This document shows positions 1 through 6,758 of a DNA stretch of 14,307 nucleotides, piece by piece. The stretch lies in NCBI GenBank assembly GCA_024280615.1, contig JAJRPU010000202.1, forward strand, positions 1-14,307. The letters are read 5' to 3'. Below the pieces are notes generated by a model. It was given only the letters and a program-made list of their open reading frames with translations, did no database searches and was not told the origin of the DNA. How positions within the stretch are numbered: the first letter of the stretch is position 1; every line of letters starts with the position of its first letter. A program made the position numbers and the translations under genes. The stretch is from Bacteroidota bacterium. GTDB taxonomy: Bacteria > Bacteroidota > Bacteroidia > JAADEI01.

Positions 1-1
1 T

Positions 2-538
2 AATGGAAAACCTCTTCCTATGGTATTCCAACCATCCCTAGGGACATTAGACGGCTTTATAGGACTTAAGTATTCTGTTAAGTTACTGCAAATAATGGCT
101 GGTTTTCAACAACCTTTCACACAAAATAAAAACATGTTTTTAGTTGATTACTACCCTCAAAACTCAATATTAAGAAACGTACCTTCCACAAATGGTTTTG
201 TCCGCAAGGGAGACCTTATTTTACGCCTTGCTTCGCCTCTGAAAGTAAATAATTCTATAGAACTTGTTCCTTCTATGCTATTGATTTATCATATTGATAA
301 CGACTTATTTATTGACATAGACGGCAAGTTGAAAGAAATAGAGGGTTCTAAAGGAATTACACTCAACGGAAATATTTTCTTAAATTATACCATTAAAGAC
401 AAACATGTTTTTCAATTGAGTGTTGCCCGACCATTCATAGTTCGTGCAGTACGGCCCGACGGTTTAACAAGACATTTTGTGGTAGGCTTAGAATATAAAC
501 ACGCAAACGTTAAATACACAGAACCAATTAGGTGGTAA
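2..538 (+). CDS. Probable outer-membrane beta-barrel protein, C-terminal part (5' end outside window)
   Basis: The reading frame is open from the left edge, so this is the last 178 residues of a longer protein; the first in-window ATG (position 20) is probably not the real start. The sequence alternates polar and hydrophobic residues in short stretches joined by Asn/Asp/Gly-rich turns (for example SIELVPSMLLIYHIDNDLFI and HFVVGLEYKHANVKY), as in transmembrane beta-strands. It ends in an aromatic residue (IRW), as many outer-membrane barrels do. No helical membrane segment is present. I infer an outer-membrane barrel or porin-like protein but cannot name the family or its substrate. It is convergent with the gene ending at 929, so it belongs to a transcription unit to the left. 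A beta-rich secreted protein is the main alternative. Confidence 0.5.
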   Translation, partial: NGKPLPMVFQPSLGTLDGFIGLKYSVKLLQIMAGFQQPFTQNKNMFLVDYYPQNSILRNVPSTNGFVRKGDLILRLASPLKVNNSIELVPSMLLIYHIDNDLFIDIDGKLKEIEGSKGITLNGNIFLNYTIKDKHVFQLSVARPFIVRAVRPDGLTRHFVVGLEYKHANVKYTEPIRW

Positions 539-928
539 AGTCCCCGCTTACCTGTAAGGTCATTGATATTACTAATGCAATCTTCTATTTTAAACCTATA
601 TCCCGAGTTACGCATTTTTATTTTAAAGAACATACTGGCATACAGTTATTTTGTTCTAAATTCAAGGTCTGCTTTTCATTTATGCAGAATTGCCCTGTGT
701 TACAAAAGCAAATAAATTTTTTTTTATCAGTGTCAAAATTACAAAAAATTTTCATAACGCAAAATACCCTAATTTTTGCTGAAAAACGTCGCTATTGCTG
801 GAATTTCTACTTGCCATATTGCGTAACTTAGGTTTGAGGTCGTAAGTCAGGTTAAAGTACTGTTCATGTTTGAAAGTAACATATGATACTAAGGTCGTTA
901 TGTAGTGCAAATAAGTTGAATAATTTTG
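539..928. other. Gene-free AT-rich convergent intergenic region
   Basis: Neither strand has a convincing gene; the open frame at 532-831 (+) has low-complexity composition and no recognisable domain. The region holds a run of nine T at 717-725 and a weak hairpin at 759-779 (GCAAAAT facing ATTTTTGC), followed on the minus strand by a T-rich stretch. That hairpin could be a terminator for the leftward operon but is short and AT-only. AGGTCGT occurs at about 837 and again at about 892. A TAGGTTTG box at 829-836 matches the Bacteroidota -7 consensus on the plus strand, but no gene follows it. I see no RNA gene. Confidence 0.5.
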
Positions 929-1966
929 CTAATGTAAATCGGGAAATGAAATATCGTCCTTGGATTCTGATAATTTAAATATTGTGTTGTGCTCTAAGGT
1001 CTTGCTAATATTTTCACACGTCAACAACTGAACTGCTATATTGATTGTTAAATGTTTAAATAGAAAGTTAATGGCTTTTTTAACACGTTGAATATCAAAC
1101 ACTTTTGGGGAACGAATGTCCCACGGGAAATTTTGAGGTTTAGCGTTTAGCCAATTGCACGAGGCAACTCCAATGACATGTTGACCATAATTTCCTAAAT
1201 CTCTTATCTGCTCAACGAGTTGAGGGCTATAAGGAGGCAGTTGTTTGGTAGGGAAGCCATCTGAATCTTGTGAAGGAACGAGTGAAAGGAGGGGAATGAG
1301 GTTGGATGCTTCTGGAACTATAAAAGGCGAAAGAACAAGTAGATTTAAGCTGGATAGTAGTTGTGTCAAGGTACTGAGTTTGGCTTGTAATAATTCAGGG
1401 CGGATGCCATGTATGCCTTTCCAAAGATTTTCTGTAGAATAGTCCACACTGTATAAACCAGGATTCTCACGCTCAAAGGGGAATATTACTAAAGGCTTGT
1501 TCGCAATTCTTAATTCTTCCAACAAATTTGCTATGGCATCTAATGGGTCATCAAGAAACAATGCCCAGCCGGCTGCCCAATCCAGCTCTCTTATATCCAC
1601 AGGATGCTTATCATCAAAAAAAAGAGGTATAATATGCTCAATAGTTAGTTCAGATATGCTTTGTTTGTAAACCCCCTGTATTAGTTCAGGAAAATGTATG
1701 AGAGATATTTTCTTAAATCCTGTTTTCTGAGAATATTTTGAAAGGAAAGATAAGTCATTGCTAGTCAGGAACATAGCTCTGTCGTACCAACCACCACTAA
1801 TGTGAGCGTTTTCAAGGACAACAGGGATTTCATCGTCCCACTGCTTTTCGTCTGATGGAACTATTTCTACGATTGTGCCATCCTCAATTAGAATGTCTGT
1901 TGCTGAACCATTGAGAGGATTTGCCTCGTCCCAGAGCGTAATCCTTTTAAGAAGCATTCTCTTCAT
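929..1966 (-). CDS. Dihydroorotase-like protein, shortened and predicted catalytically inactive
   Basis: 345 residues. The N-terminus (LKRITLWDEANPLNGSATDI, then IEDGTIVEI) is the small beta-sandwich start typical of dihydroorotase/amidohydrolase proteins. The family GWxD signature survives as GGWYDRAMF at about 58-66. The usual HxH zinc ligands that follow it are absent, and the segment usually reading SDHNP appears as ASCNW at about 268-272. Active dihydroorotases of the phylum run about 415-430 residues, so some 70 are missing. Dihydroorotase closes carbamoyl-aspartate in UMP synthesis; with the metal site gone, catalysis is unlikely. A scaffold role for aspartate transcarbamoylase is known for other inactive PyrC homologues, but here that is inference. 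The gene overlaps the upstream BatA-like gene by 20 bp, indicating co-translation. Met4 (position 1957) is an alternative start. Family assignment rests on N-terminal pattern and neighbour. Confidence 0.65.
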   Translation of the reverse strand: MKRMLLKRITLWDEANPLNGSATDILIEDGTIVEIVPSDEKQWDDEIPVVLENAHISGGWYDRAMFLTSNDLSFLSKYSQKTGFKKISLIHFPELIQGVYKQSISELTIEHIIPLFFDDKHPVDIRELDWAAGWALFLDDPLDAIANLLEELRIANKPLVIFPFERENPGLYSVDYSTENLWKGIHGIRPELLQAKLSTLTQLLSSLNLLVLSPFIVPEASNLIPLLSLVPSQDSDGFPTKQLPPYSPQLVEQIRDLGNYGQHVIGVASCNWLNAKPQNFPWDIRSPKVFDIQRVKKAINFLFKHLTINIAVQLLTCENISKTLEHNTIFKLSESKDDISFPDLH

Positions 1967-3611
1967 AGTCCTTTCGTTTTCTTAACACAAGACTTTCAAT
2001 TAATAGCAATATTAAAGCAAATGAAAGCAATAAATAAGGAGCAAAAGACACTATTCTGGACTTGGGTTCCTGTTGCGAAATTGGAGTTTTAGGAATATCT
2101 ATAGTTAGAATGCTTTCACCCTTAGGAAGGTTAATTCCCACCAATTGAGTATCTCTGTTAGAAATGATATAATAGAATCCCGGTTGCATAGGCACTGAAC
2201 TAACTGCTTCATCTAAGTTCTCTTTAATAGGTAAGAATTTAACTTCCTGCTTGGAGAAGAGCGAAATTGTTTTATCATCATTTCTTAAGTAGTGAAGCTC
2301 ATAAGCCCTAGGACCCAAGAGAACCTTATATATCATAGCAACATATATAGGATGGGATACTAAGGATTTATTCGTGGGATTATAAACAGCGTGGAGAGTT
2401 TGGTTCTCAATTGATGCTATAACACAAGAGTCAGTAAATAACAAAGGAGTTCCTGTAAGTGGATTCTGTGGACAAGAAGAGGATATAGGTAATGGGATAG
2501 GAGCCCTGCCGTAGTCTTGAAGCACTTCCTTCCAGAAAGGGTTCCGTCTGTTTAACCATATTTGATTGGTTGTCCCTGAAGTTTTGTAAAAAAATATCTT
2601 GGGCTTAGGCATACTTAACAACGACCTTTTTACAGACATCGGAAGGTCTTCTATAAAACCGGAAATTATGACATCTGCATCAACAGGCTCTGAAACAATT
2701 TTGAACATCGTGTCTTGTGCTATTACATGTGCTATATTGAACAAAGTGTCAGATAATTGCAAAAAAACTTTAGTAGGTTGAGAGCCCAAAACAGCAAAAA
2801 ACTCATTATCAAAATAAACAGGGTCCCCAGATATGGATATGTGAATCGTGTTCATTGTGCCTTCTGCTCGAATAAGCATAGTATCGTATTGTATTGAATC
2901 CTCAGAATGCCATTTCTTAACAGACTTGACCTTATCATTAATTTTCAGTTGGATAGATGTTTCTCGTAAACTCGTATTTATCCATTTTACAACAATACTA
3001 TTGCCTGCTAACCAAATGCTATCAATCCAAACATTATCAGTAGGTCCTTCTAATACAATCGGAGTGAATGAGCGATGAATAATATCCGCATAGTAACCCC
3101 GTTGAAAATCAGAAATAACAAAAGTGACAACAGTATCTCTAAGATTTTGCATAAGGGCAAGTTGCTTATCAAGTGAACAGAACCCGTAGTATGTTTCAAT
3201 GTTAGCCAATTGATTCTTATCTTTAATTATGTCATCACAGGTTATGGCATAAAGAAAATTGTCCACGTTGTCTTCAATCCATTTGATTGCTTGCCAAAGA
3301 AGCGGAGGGTCCCCCCTATTCATACTGGCACTATTGTCAATAATCACAACAGTGGGCACATTAGTTGAATCTGGTTTGTAAAAAAACAAAAGGATGGCAA
3401 GAGTTACAAGGGTTATCGCCCCTGTGCGAAGTAGCAAGATAAGAAGATGTTGGAGGCGTCTGCGTCGCCTTATTTGTTGCAATGTCCTTTTCAATAACCA
3501 TGTGTAAGTGAATGGCACAGTCCTGCTAACTCGTTTAAAAAACAGATGTATAAAAATCACTGTTGCTATAGCTATAAGCATTGCCGATAAAAAAATCATC
3601 AAAGCATTCAT
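1947..3611 (-). CDS. BatA-domain membrane protein with degenerate vWA-like region
   Basis: 554 residues. Residues 1-78 match the BatA / aerotolerance-regulator N-terminal domain: a first membrane helix (about 5-24), IHLFFKR, a basic RRRRRLQHLLILLLR stretch and a second helix (about 55-77). VVIIDNSASM (88-97) follows, the DxSxS metal-site start of a von Willebrand A fold, and TFVISDFQRG (163-172) is the later vWA Asp strand. The long middle is periplasmic and beta-rich, and a third helix (about 521-543) precedes a basic tail. Known relatives are 'BatA and WFA domain' proteins of Bacteroidota, roughly 650-700 residues from memory, so this one is somewhat short. Their role is poorly defined; Bat proteins are linked to stress tolerance and AAA MoxR partners, none of which is seen here. 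The gene is followed with overlap by the dihydroorotase-like gene, a recurring pair in the phylum. Met5 is an alternative start. Confidence 0.8.
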   Translation of the reverse strand: MNALMIFLSAMLIAIATVIFIHLFFKRVSRTVPFTYTWLLKRTLQQIRRRRRLQHLLILLLRTGAITLVTLAILLFFYKPDSTNVPTVVIIDNSASMNRGDPPLLWQAIKWIEDNVDNFLYAITCDDIIKDKNQLANIETYYGFCSLDKQLALMQNLRDTVVTFVISDFQRGYYADIIHRSFTPIVLEGPTDNVWIDSIWLAGNSIVVKWINTSLRETSIQLKINDKVKSVKKWHSEDSIQYDTMLIRAEGTMNTIHISISGDPVYFDNEFFAVLGSQPTKVFLQLSDTLFNIAHVIAQDTMFKIVSEPVDADVIISGFIEDLPMSVKRSLLSMPKPKIFFYKTSGTTNQIWLNRRNPFWKEVLQDYGRAPIPLPISSSCPQNPLTGTPLLFTDSCVIASIENQTLHAVYNPTNKSLVSHPIYVAMIYKVLLGPRAYELHYLRNDDKTISLFSKQEVKFLPIKENLDEAVSSVPMQPGFYYIISNRDTQLVGINLPKGESILTIDIPKTPISQQEPKSRIVSFAPYLLLSFALILLLIESLVLRKRKDYEENAS

Positions 3612-3668
3612 AGGTCAGAATCCAATTTTTTCGTAATTTAGCGTTAAAATTATCGTAAAACTAAAATT

Positions 3669-4610
3669 ATGACGACGGGACCTAGGGTAAGCACGGAACG
3701 AAAGAAAGGAGGCAAAGGCTGGATAATAATTCTACTATTGCTCATTCTGGCTTTGGCAGGCTTGAACGGATACGTATATATGAATTTCAAGAAGGCAGAG
3801 GAATTGAACAAACAACTCTCTGTCAAAATAGACACTCTTGAACTACTGCAAAAAGAACTTGAGAAAAGAATTCAGCTATATGAGGACAGCATATCCAGAT
3901 TGAAAGCATCATTGGATGATAAAGATGCTGAACTAGCAGCCAAAATAGCTGAACTGGAGGAGAAAAATAAAAAAATCAAGAGGCTTCAAGGCGCCATCTG
4001 GAGACTCAAAAAGAAACTAAAAGAATATGAACAACAAGGACCAAAAACAGATGAGGGAGGTCCGTCAATCGCTGAACAATATCAGCAACTTCAACAAGAA
4101 TATCAACAACTTAAACAGCAATATGACAACTTAATGGCTCAACTGTCAGAAAAAGACAAAACCATAGAAGGATTAATGGAACGACTGAAAAATATGGAGG
4201 AGCAACTCGGCTCATTCATCCCTCTGAAATCACTTGAAATAACACCAATACGGGTCAAAGCAGGAGAAGAAATACCAACCAAAAAAGCTCGTAAAGTCAG
4301 TGCATTGAAAATATGTTTCAGCCCTGAAACAAATCCTCATGTTAAAGACGATAATATTGAAGTCTTATTTAGGATAATAGACCCAGAAGGAGTCACCCTA
4401 TATAACGAGACAGCAGGCTCGGGAAGATTTACAACACCGGAAGGTCGTGAAAAACCTTACACCTTCAAAAACACCTTCGTTTACCCACCAGTTAATACGC
4501 CAGTATGCACATATTGGGAACCTTTTACACCCTTGACAAAAGGCACACATAAATTGGAACTCTACTATAACGGACGCTTTATGGGAGGACAATCCTTCCA
4601 GCTGAAATAG
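3669..4610 (+). CDS. Membrane-anchored coiled-coil protein with C-terminal beta-rich domain
   Basis: 313 residues, function unknown. A short basic cytoplasmic tail (1-17) precedes one membrane helix (about 18-38), giving an N-in, C-out signal-anchor. Two coiled-coil blocks follow: about 41-120 (Lys/Glu-rich heptads) and about 133-180, separated by a Gly/Pro break (GPKTDEGGPS). The second block contains near-exact heptad repeats YQQLQQE / YQQLKQQ / YDNLMAQ (138-158). Residues about 186-313 form a compact beta-rich domain (EITPIRVKAG, LFRIIDPEGVTLYNE, GTHKLELYYNGRFMGGQSFQLK) resembling an Ig-like sandwich. I recall similar uncharacterised proteins in Bacteroidota, with IIDPEG and YWEP-type motifs. 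It likely reaches through the periplasm, perhaps as a spacer or sensor. It stands alone, divergent from the BatA-like gene (57 bp gap) and 34 bp before mrp. Confidence 0.75.
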   Translation: MTTGPRVSTERKKGGKGWIIILLLLILALAGLNGYVYMNFKKAEELNKQLSVKIDTLELLQKELEKRIQLYEDSISRLKASLDDKDAELAAKIAELEEKNKKIKRLQGAIWRLKKKLKEYEQQGPKTDEGGPSIAEQYQQLQQEYQQLKQQYDNLMAQLSEKDKTIEGLMERLKNMEEQLGSFIPLKSLEITPIRVKAGEEIPTKKARKVSALKICFSPETNPHVKDDNIEVLFRIIDPEGVTLYNETAGSGRFTTPEGREKPYTFKNTFVYPPVNTPVCTYWEPFTPLTKGTHKLELYYNGRFMGGQSFQLK

Positions 4611-4614
4611 TGCG

Positions 4615-4622
4615 TATCTTTA
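4615..4622 (+). promoter_or_regulatory. Possible -7 promoter box for the mrp operon
   Basis: TATCTTTA differs from the Bacteroidota -7 consensus (TAnnTTTG) only at the last base. It sits 22 bp before the mrp ATG, the right place for a short leader. No TTTG-like -33 element is visible at the expected spacing, so this is a weak call. Confidence 0.35.
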
Positions 4623-4644
4623 TTCTAGCTAAACAAGACGAAGC

Positions 4645-5736
4645 ATGGCAATCACAGAAAGTAGCATCCTTGATGCCCTTAAGCACGTCATTGACCCAGA
4701 TTTAAAGAAAGACTTGGTTTCCCTGGGAATGATACAGAATGTCAAAGTTGATGGAAACACCGTTTATTTTGACCTTGTTCTAACTACACCTGCATGCCCT
4801 ATAAAAGATAATCTCAAAGACGCCTGCATAGAAGCAATAAAAAGATTCATAGCTGAAGATATTAAAGTTGAGGTCACCGTCAAGGCAAGAGAATACAAAC
4901 CCATATTAGGAGAAGACCTACTGCCGGGAGTCAGGCACGTTGTGGCTGTAACTTCCGGAAAAGGAGGCGTTGGCAAATCAACAGTTGCCGTTAATATAGC
5001 CCTTGCTCTCGTAGAAATGGGAGCAAAAGTCGGGCTACTGGATGCCGACGTGTATGGACCGTCTGTACCAACTCTTCTGGGACTGGAAGGTTCTGTTCCA
5101 AATGCCAAAACAGAAAATGGAAAAACAATTCTGTTACCGCTGAATTATGAGGGCTTGAAAGTCATGTCCATAGGATTTTTTATTGACCCAGACCAAGCTG
5201 TCCTATGGAGAGGTCCTGTAGCTTCTGGAACAGTACGCCAGCTAGTGCAGGATGTTGACTGGGGCACACTGGATTACTTGATTGTTGATATGCCCCCTGG
5301 AACAGGAGACATACCTATGACAGTGGCTCAAGTGCTTCCACTAACAGGAGCAGTGATTGTTACTACCCCGCAAAGGGTCGCACAGGCAGATGTCCGCCGA
5401 GCAGTAGCAATGTTCAGACATAAAGCAATAAATAAACCCATTATCGGATTGATTGAAAACATGGCATATTTTGTCCCTGAACTGCATCCCGATGAGAAAT
5501 ACTACGTGTTCGGGAAAGATGGAGGCAAGAAATTAGCTGAAGAACTTGACATTACTTTCCTCGGAGAAATTCCACTGATGGCTACAATAGCAGAAGGCTC
5601 AGACCTCGGGAAACCACCCGTCCTGTTTGGACCCGACCCAGTCAAAGAAGCATTTAAAAAAGTAGCTGGACAGATAGCACGAAGACTTGAAGTAATCACA
5701 GCGGAACAAATTAGCAATCATGCAAACACTCAGTAG
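4645..5736 (+). CDS. mrp: Mrp/NBP35-family iron-sulfur cluster carrier ATPase
   Basis: 363 residues, full length for the Bacteroidota form. Residues 1-75 are a MIP18/DUF59 domain with its conserved Cys51 in TTPACP. The P-loop ATPase has a deviant Walker A (SGKGGVGKST, 104-113), the LLDADVYGPS switch (131-140) and Walker B-like DMPPGTGD (215-222). Family members bind and hand on Fe-S clusters in the cytoplasm. The C-terminal CxxC of proteobacterial Mrp is missing: after ENMAYF (271-276) the sequence reads VPELHPDEKYYVFGKDGG, which I recall as normal for Bacteroidota. The ATG at 4645 is well placed before the DUF59 helix. The next gene, a NifU-type Fe-S protein, overlaps its 3' end by 17 bp, which supports an Fe-S role and co-translation. 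Confidence 0.95.
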   Translation: MAITESSILDALKHVIDPDLKKDLVSLGMIQNVKVDGNTVYFDLVLTTPACPIKDNLKDACIEAIKRFIAEDIKVEVTVKAREYKPILGEDLLPGVRHVVAVTSGKGGVGKSTVAVNIALALVEMGAKVGLLDADVYGPSVPTLLGLEGSVPNAKTENGKTILLPLNYEGLKVMSIGFFIDPDQAVLWRGPVASGTVRQLVQDVDWGTLDYLIVDMPPGTGDIPMTVAQVLPLTGAVIVTTPQRVAQADVRRAVAMFRHKAINKPIIGLIENMAYFVPELHPDEKYYVFGKDGGKKLAEELDITFLGEIPLMATIAEGSDLGKPPVLFGPDPVKEAFKKVAGQIARRLEVITAEQISNHANTQ

Positions 5737-5959
5737 CAGATTGACCGAAGCTTTAGAAAAAGTTAGAAAACACTTAAAAGCAGACCAAGGAGATATTGAA
5801 GTAATTGAATTAAAAGATGATATTCTCTATATAAGACTGCTGGGAAGTTGCAAACAATGCGCCCTTGTAGATATGACCCAGTTCGGTATTAAAGAAATTT
5901 TTAAGGCTTACCTTCCAGAACTTAAGGACATCGTAATTGTCGAAGAAAATGACGGCTGA
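5720..5959 (+). CDS. NifU C-terminal-domain Fe-S scaffold/carrier protein
   Basis: 79 residues, the size of stand-alone NifU C-terminal (Nfu-type) proteins. A helix (about 4-20) precedes GDIEVIELKDDILYIRLLG and then GSCKQC, in which Cys44 and Cys47 form the CxxC that binds a bridging [4Fe-4S] cluster between two subunits. The helix FGIKEIFKAYLPEL and strand IVIVEE complete the fold. Family members accept clusters and deliver them to apo-proteins. It starts inside the last codons of mrp (17 bp overlap), and its own end overlaps pyrF by 11 bp, so all three are probably translated together. The residues after the CxxC (ALVDMTQFG) are less canonical than the common PMSxxTLK form, but the fold pattern is clear. 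Confidence 0.88.
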   Translation: MQTLSSRLTEALEKVRKHLKADQGDIEVIELKDDILYIRLLGSCKQCALVDMTQFGIKEIFKAYLPELKDIVIVEENDG

Positions 5960-6758
5960 GGAAATAAGGAAATTAGCTTCTGAAAAACAGACTACCTTAA
6001 TCATAGGCTTAGACATCCATTTCCCAAAAAAATTCACAAGTGTTACACATTTATTTGATTTTATAAAATCTGTTATTGAAGCCACTGCTGAATTCTGCAT
6101 CGGATACAAAGTAAATTCCGCATTCTTTGAATCATTAGGTTCGGAAGGTTGGCAACTAATGGAAAAAGTATTCAAAACTATTCCTGATAGCCATTTCAAA
6201 ATAGCCGATGCCAAAAGATGTGACATATCTTCTACAAACCAATTTTATAAAAAAGCATTCTTTGAGGTTATGGATGTCCATGCCCTTACCACACACCTGT
6301 ATTTTGGCGTTAAAGCATTGAAGGACTTATACCATCCCGGGAAAGTATTAATGCCTGTTGTCTTGCCCTCACAAAAAGAAGCCCTTGACTTCCTTCTGAT
6401 TCCAACACCTTCAGGGAAACCCTGGGTCTTTTACCTTCTTGAACAACTCAAGAAAGAATTTACTGCCGATGATGTGATACCTGTTGTCGGCGCCACATTG
6501 CCTGAAAATTTATTAAGACAGCTCTCAGAACTGTTGGATGGATACTTGTTTCTTATGCCAGGCGTTGGAGCACAGGGCGGTTCCCTAGAAACGATTTATA
6601 GAATAATGGGCTTAAAGGCATTAATTCCTATATCAAGGGCAATTTTATATCCCAAAGGTCCTGAATCAACGTTATCTGATATAGAAGAAACAGCACACAA
6701 CTTCTGGAAGCAAACGCAGGACCTCTATGCCAAAATTAAACCTCAGGTTAGCTCTTGA
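5949..6758 (+). CDS. pyrF: Orotidine 5'-phosphate decarboxylase (type 2)
   Basis: 269 residues, typical for the larger bacterial type 2 enzyme. It makes UMP from OMP in the cytoplasm. Visible motifs are IIGLDIH (18-24), KVNSAFFE (54-61), catalytic DAKRCD (87-92, with Lys89 and Asp92), VVGAT (179-183), the phosphate-binding loop PGVGAQGG (204-211) and SRAI (229-232). Two positions look unusual: DAKRGD is the common form, here with Cys91, and the usual VNPYLG segment reads TTHLYFG (114-120). The core Asp-Lys-Asp residues are intact, so activity is expected. I chose the ATG at 5949 rather than the in-frame TTG at 5937. It overlaps the NifU-type gene by 11 bp. No other catalytically competent pyrimidine gene lies in the window; the inactive dihydroorotase-like gene is 4 kb away on the other strand. 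Confidence 0.92.
   Translation: MTAEEIRKLASEKQTTLIIGLDIHFPKKFTSVTHLFDFIKSVIEATAEFCIGYKVNSAFFESLGSEGWQLMEKVFKTIPDSHFKIADAKRCDISSTNQFYKKAFFEVMDVHALTTHLYFGVKALKDLYHPGKVLMPVVLPSQKEALDFLLIPTPSGKPWVFYLLEQLKKEFTADDVIPVVGATLPENLLRQLSELLDGYLFLMPGVGAQGGSLETIYRIMGLKALIPISRAILYPKGPESTLSDIEETAHNFWKQTQDLYAKIKPQVSS

Noticed and set aside
759..779. Hairpin GCAAAAT / ATTTTTGC as terminator of the leftward operon
   Set aside because: The stem is only six pairs and mostly A-T, it lies about 150 bp past the stop, and the following T stretch is interrupted; mentioned only in the intergenic entry.
532..831. 99-codon open frame (+) in the intergenic region after the barrel gene
   Set aside because: It overlaps the previous stop, is rich in Phe, Lys and Cys from AT-rich low-complexity DNA, has no promoter or domain pattern, and looks like chance.
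3612..3668. Divergent promoters between the BatA-like and coiled-coil genes (TAATTTAG at 3634-3641 on plus; TAATTTTA-type boxes on minus)
   Set aside because: A promoter must exist here, but each candidate misses the final TTTG and the DNA is so AT-rich that such near matches are expected by chance; no -33 element supports one.
4080..4142. 21 bp tandem repeats in the coiled-coil gene as a DNA repeat element
   Set aside because: They encode successive YQQLQQE-type heptads, so the periodicity is explained by the coiled coil rather than by a separate element.
4764..5108. 114-codon frame on the minus strand inside mrp
   Set aside because: Shadow of the mrp coding sequence; Ser/Pro/Thr-rich with no domain.
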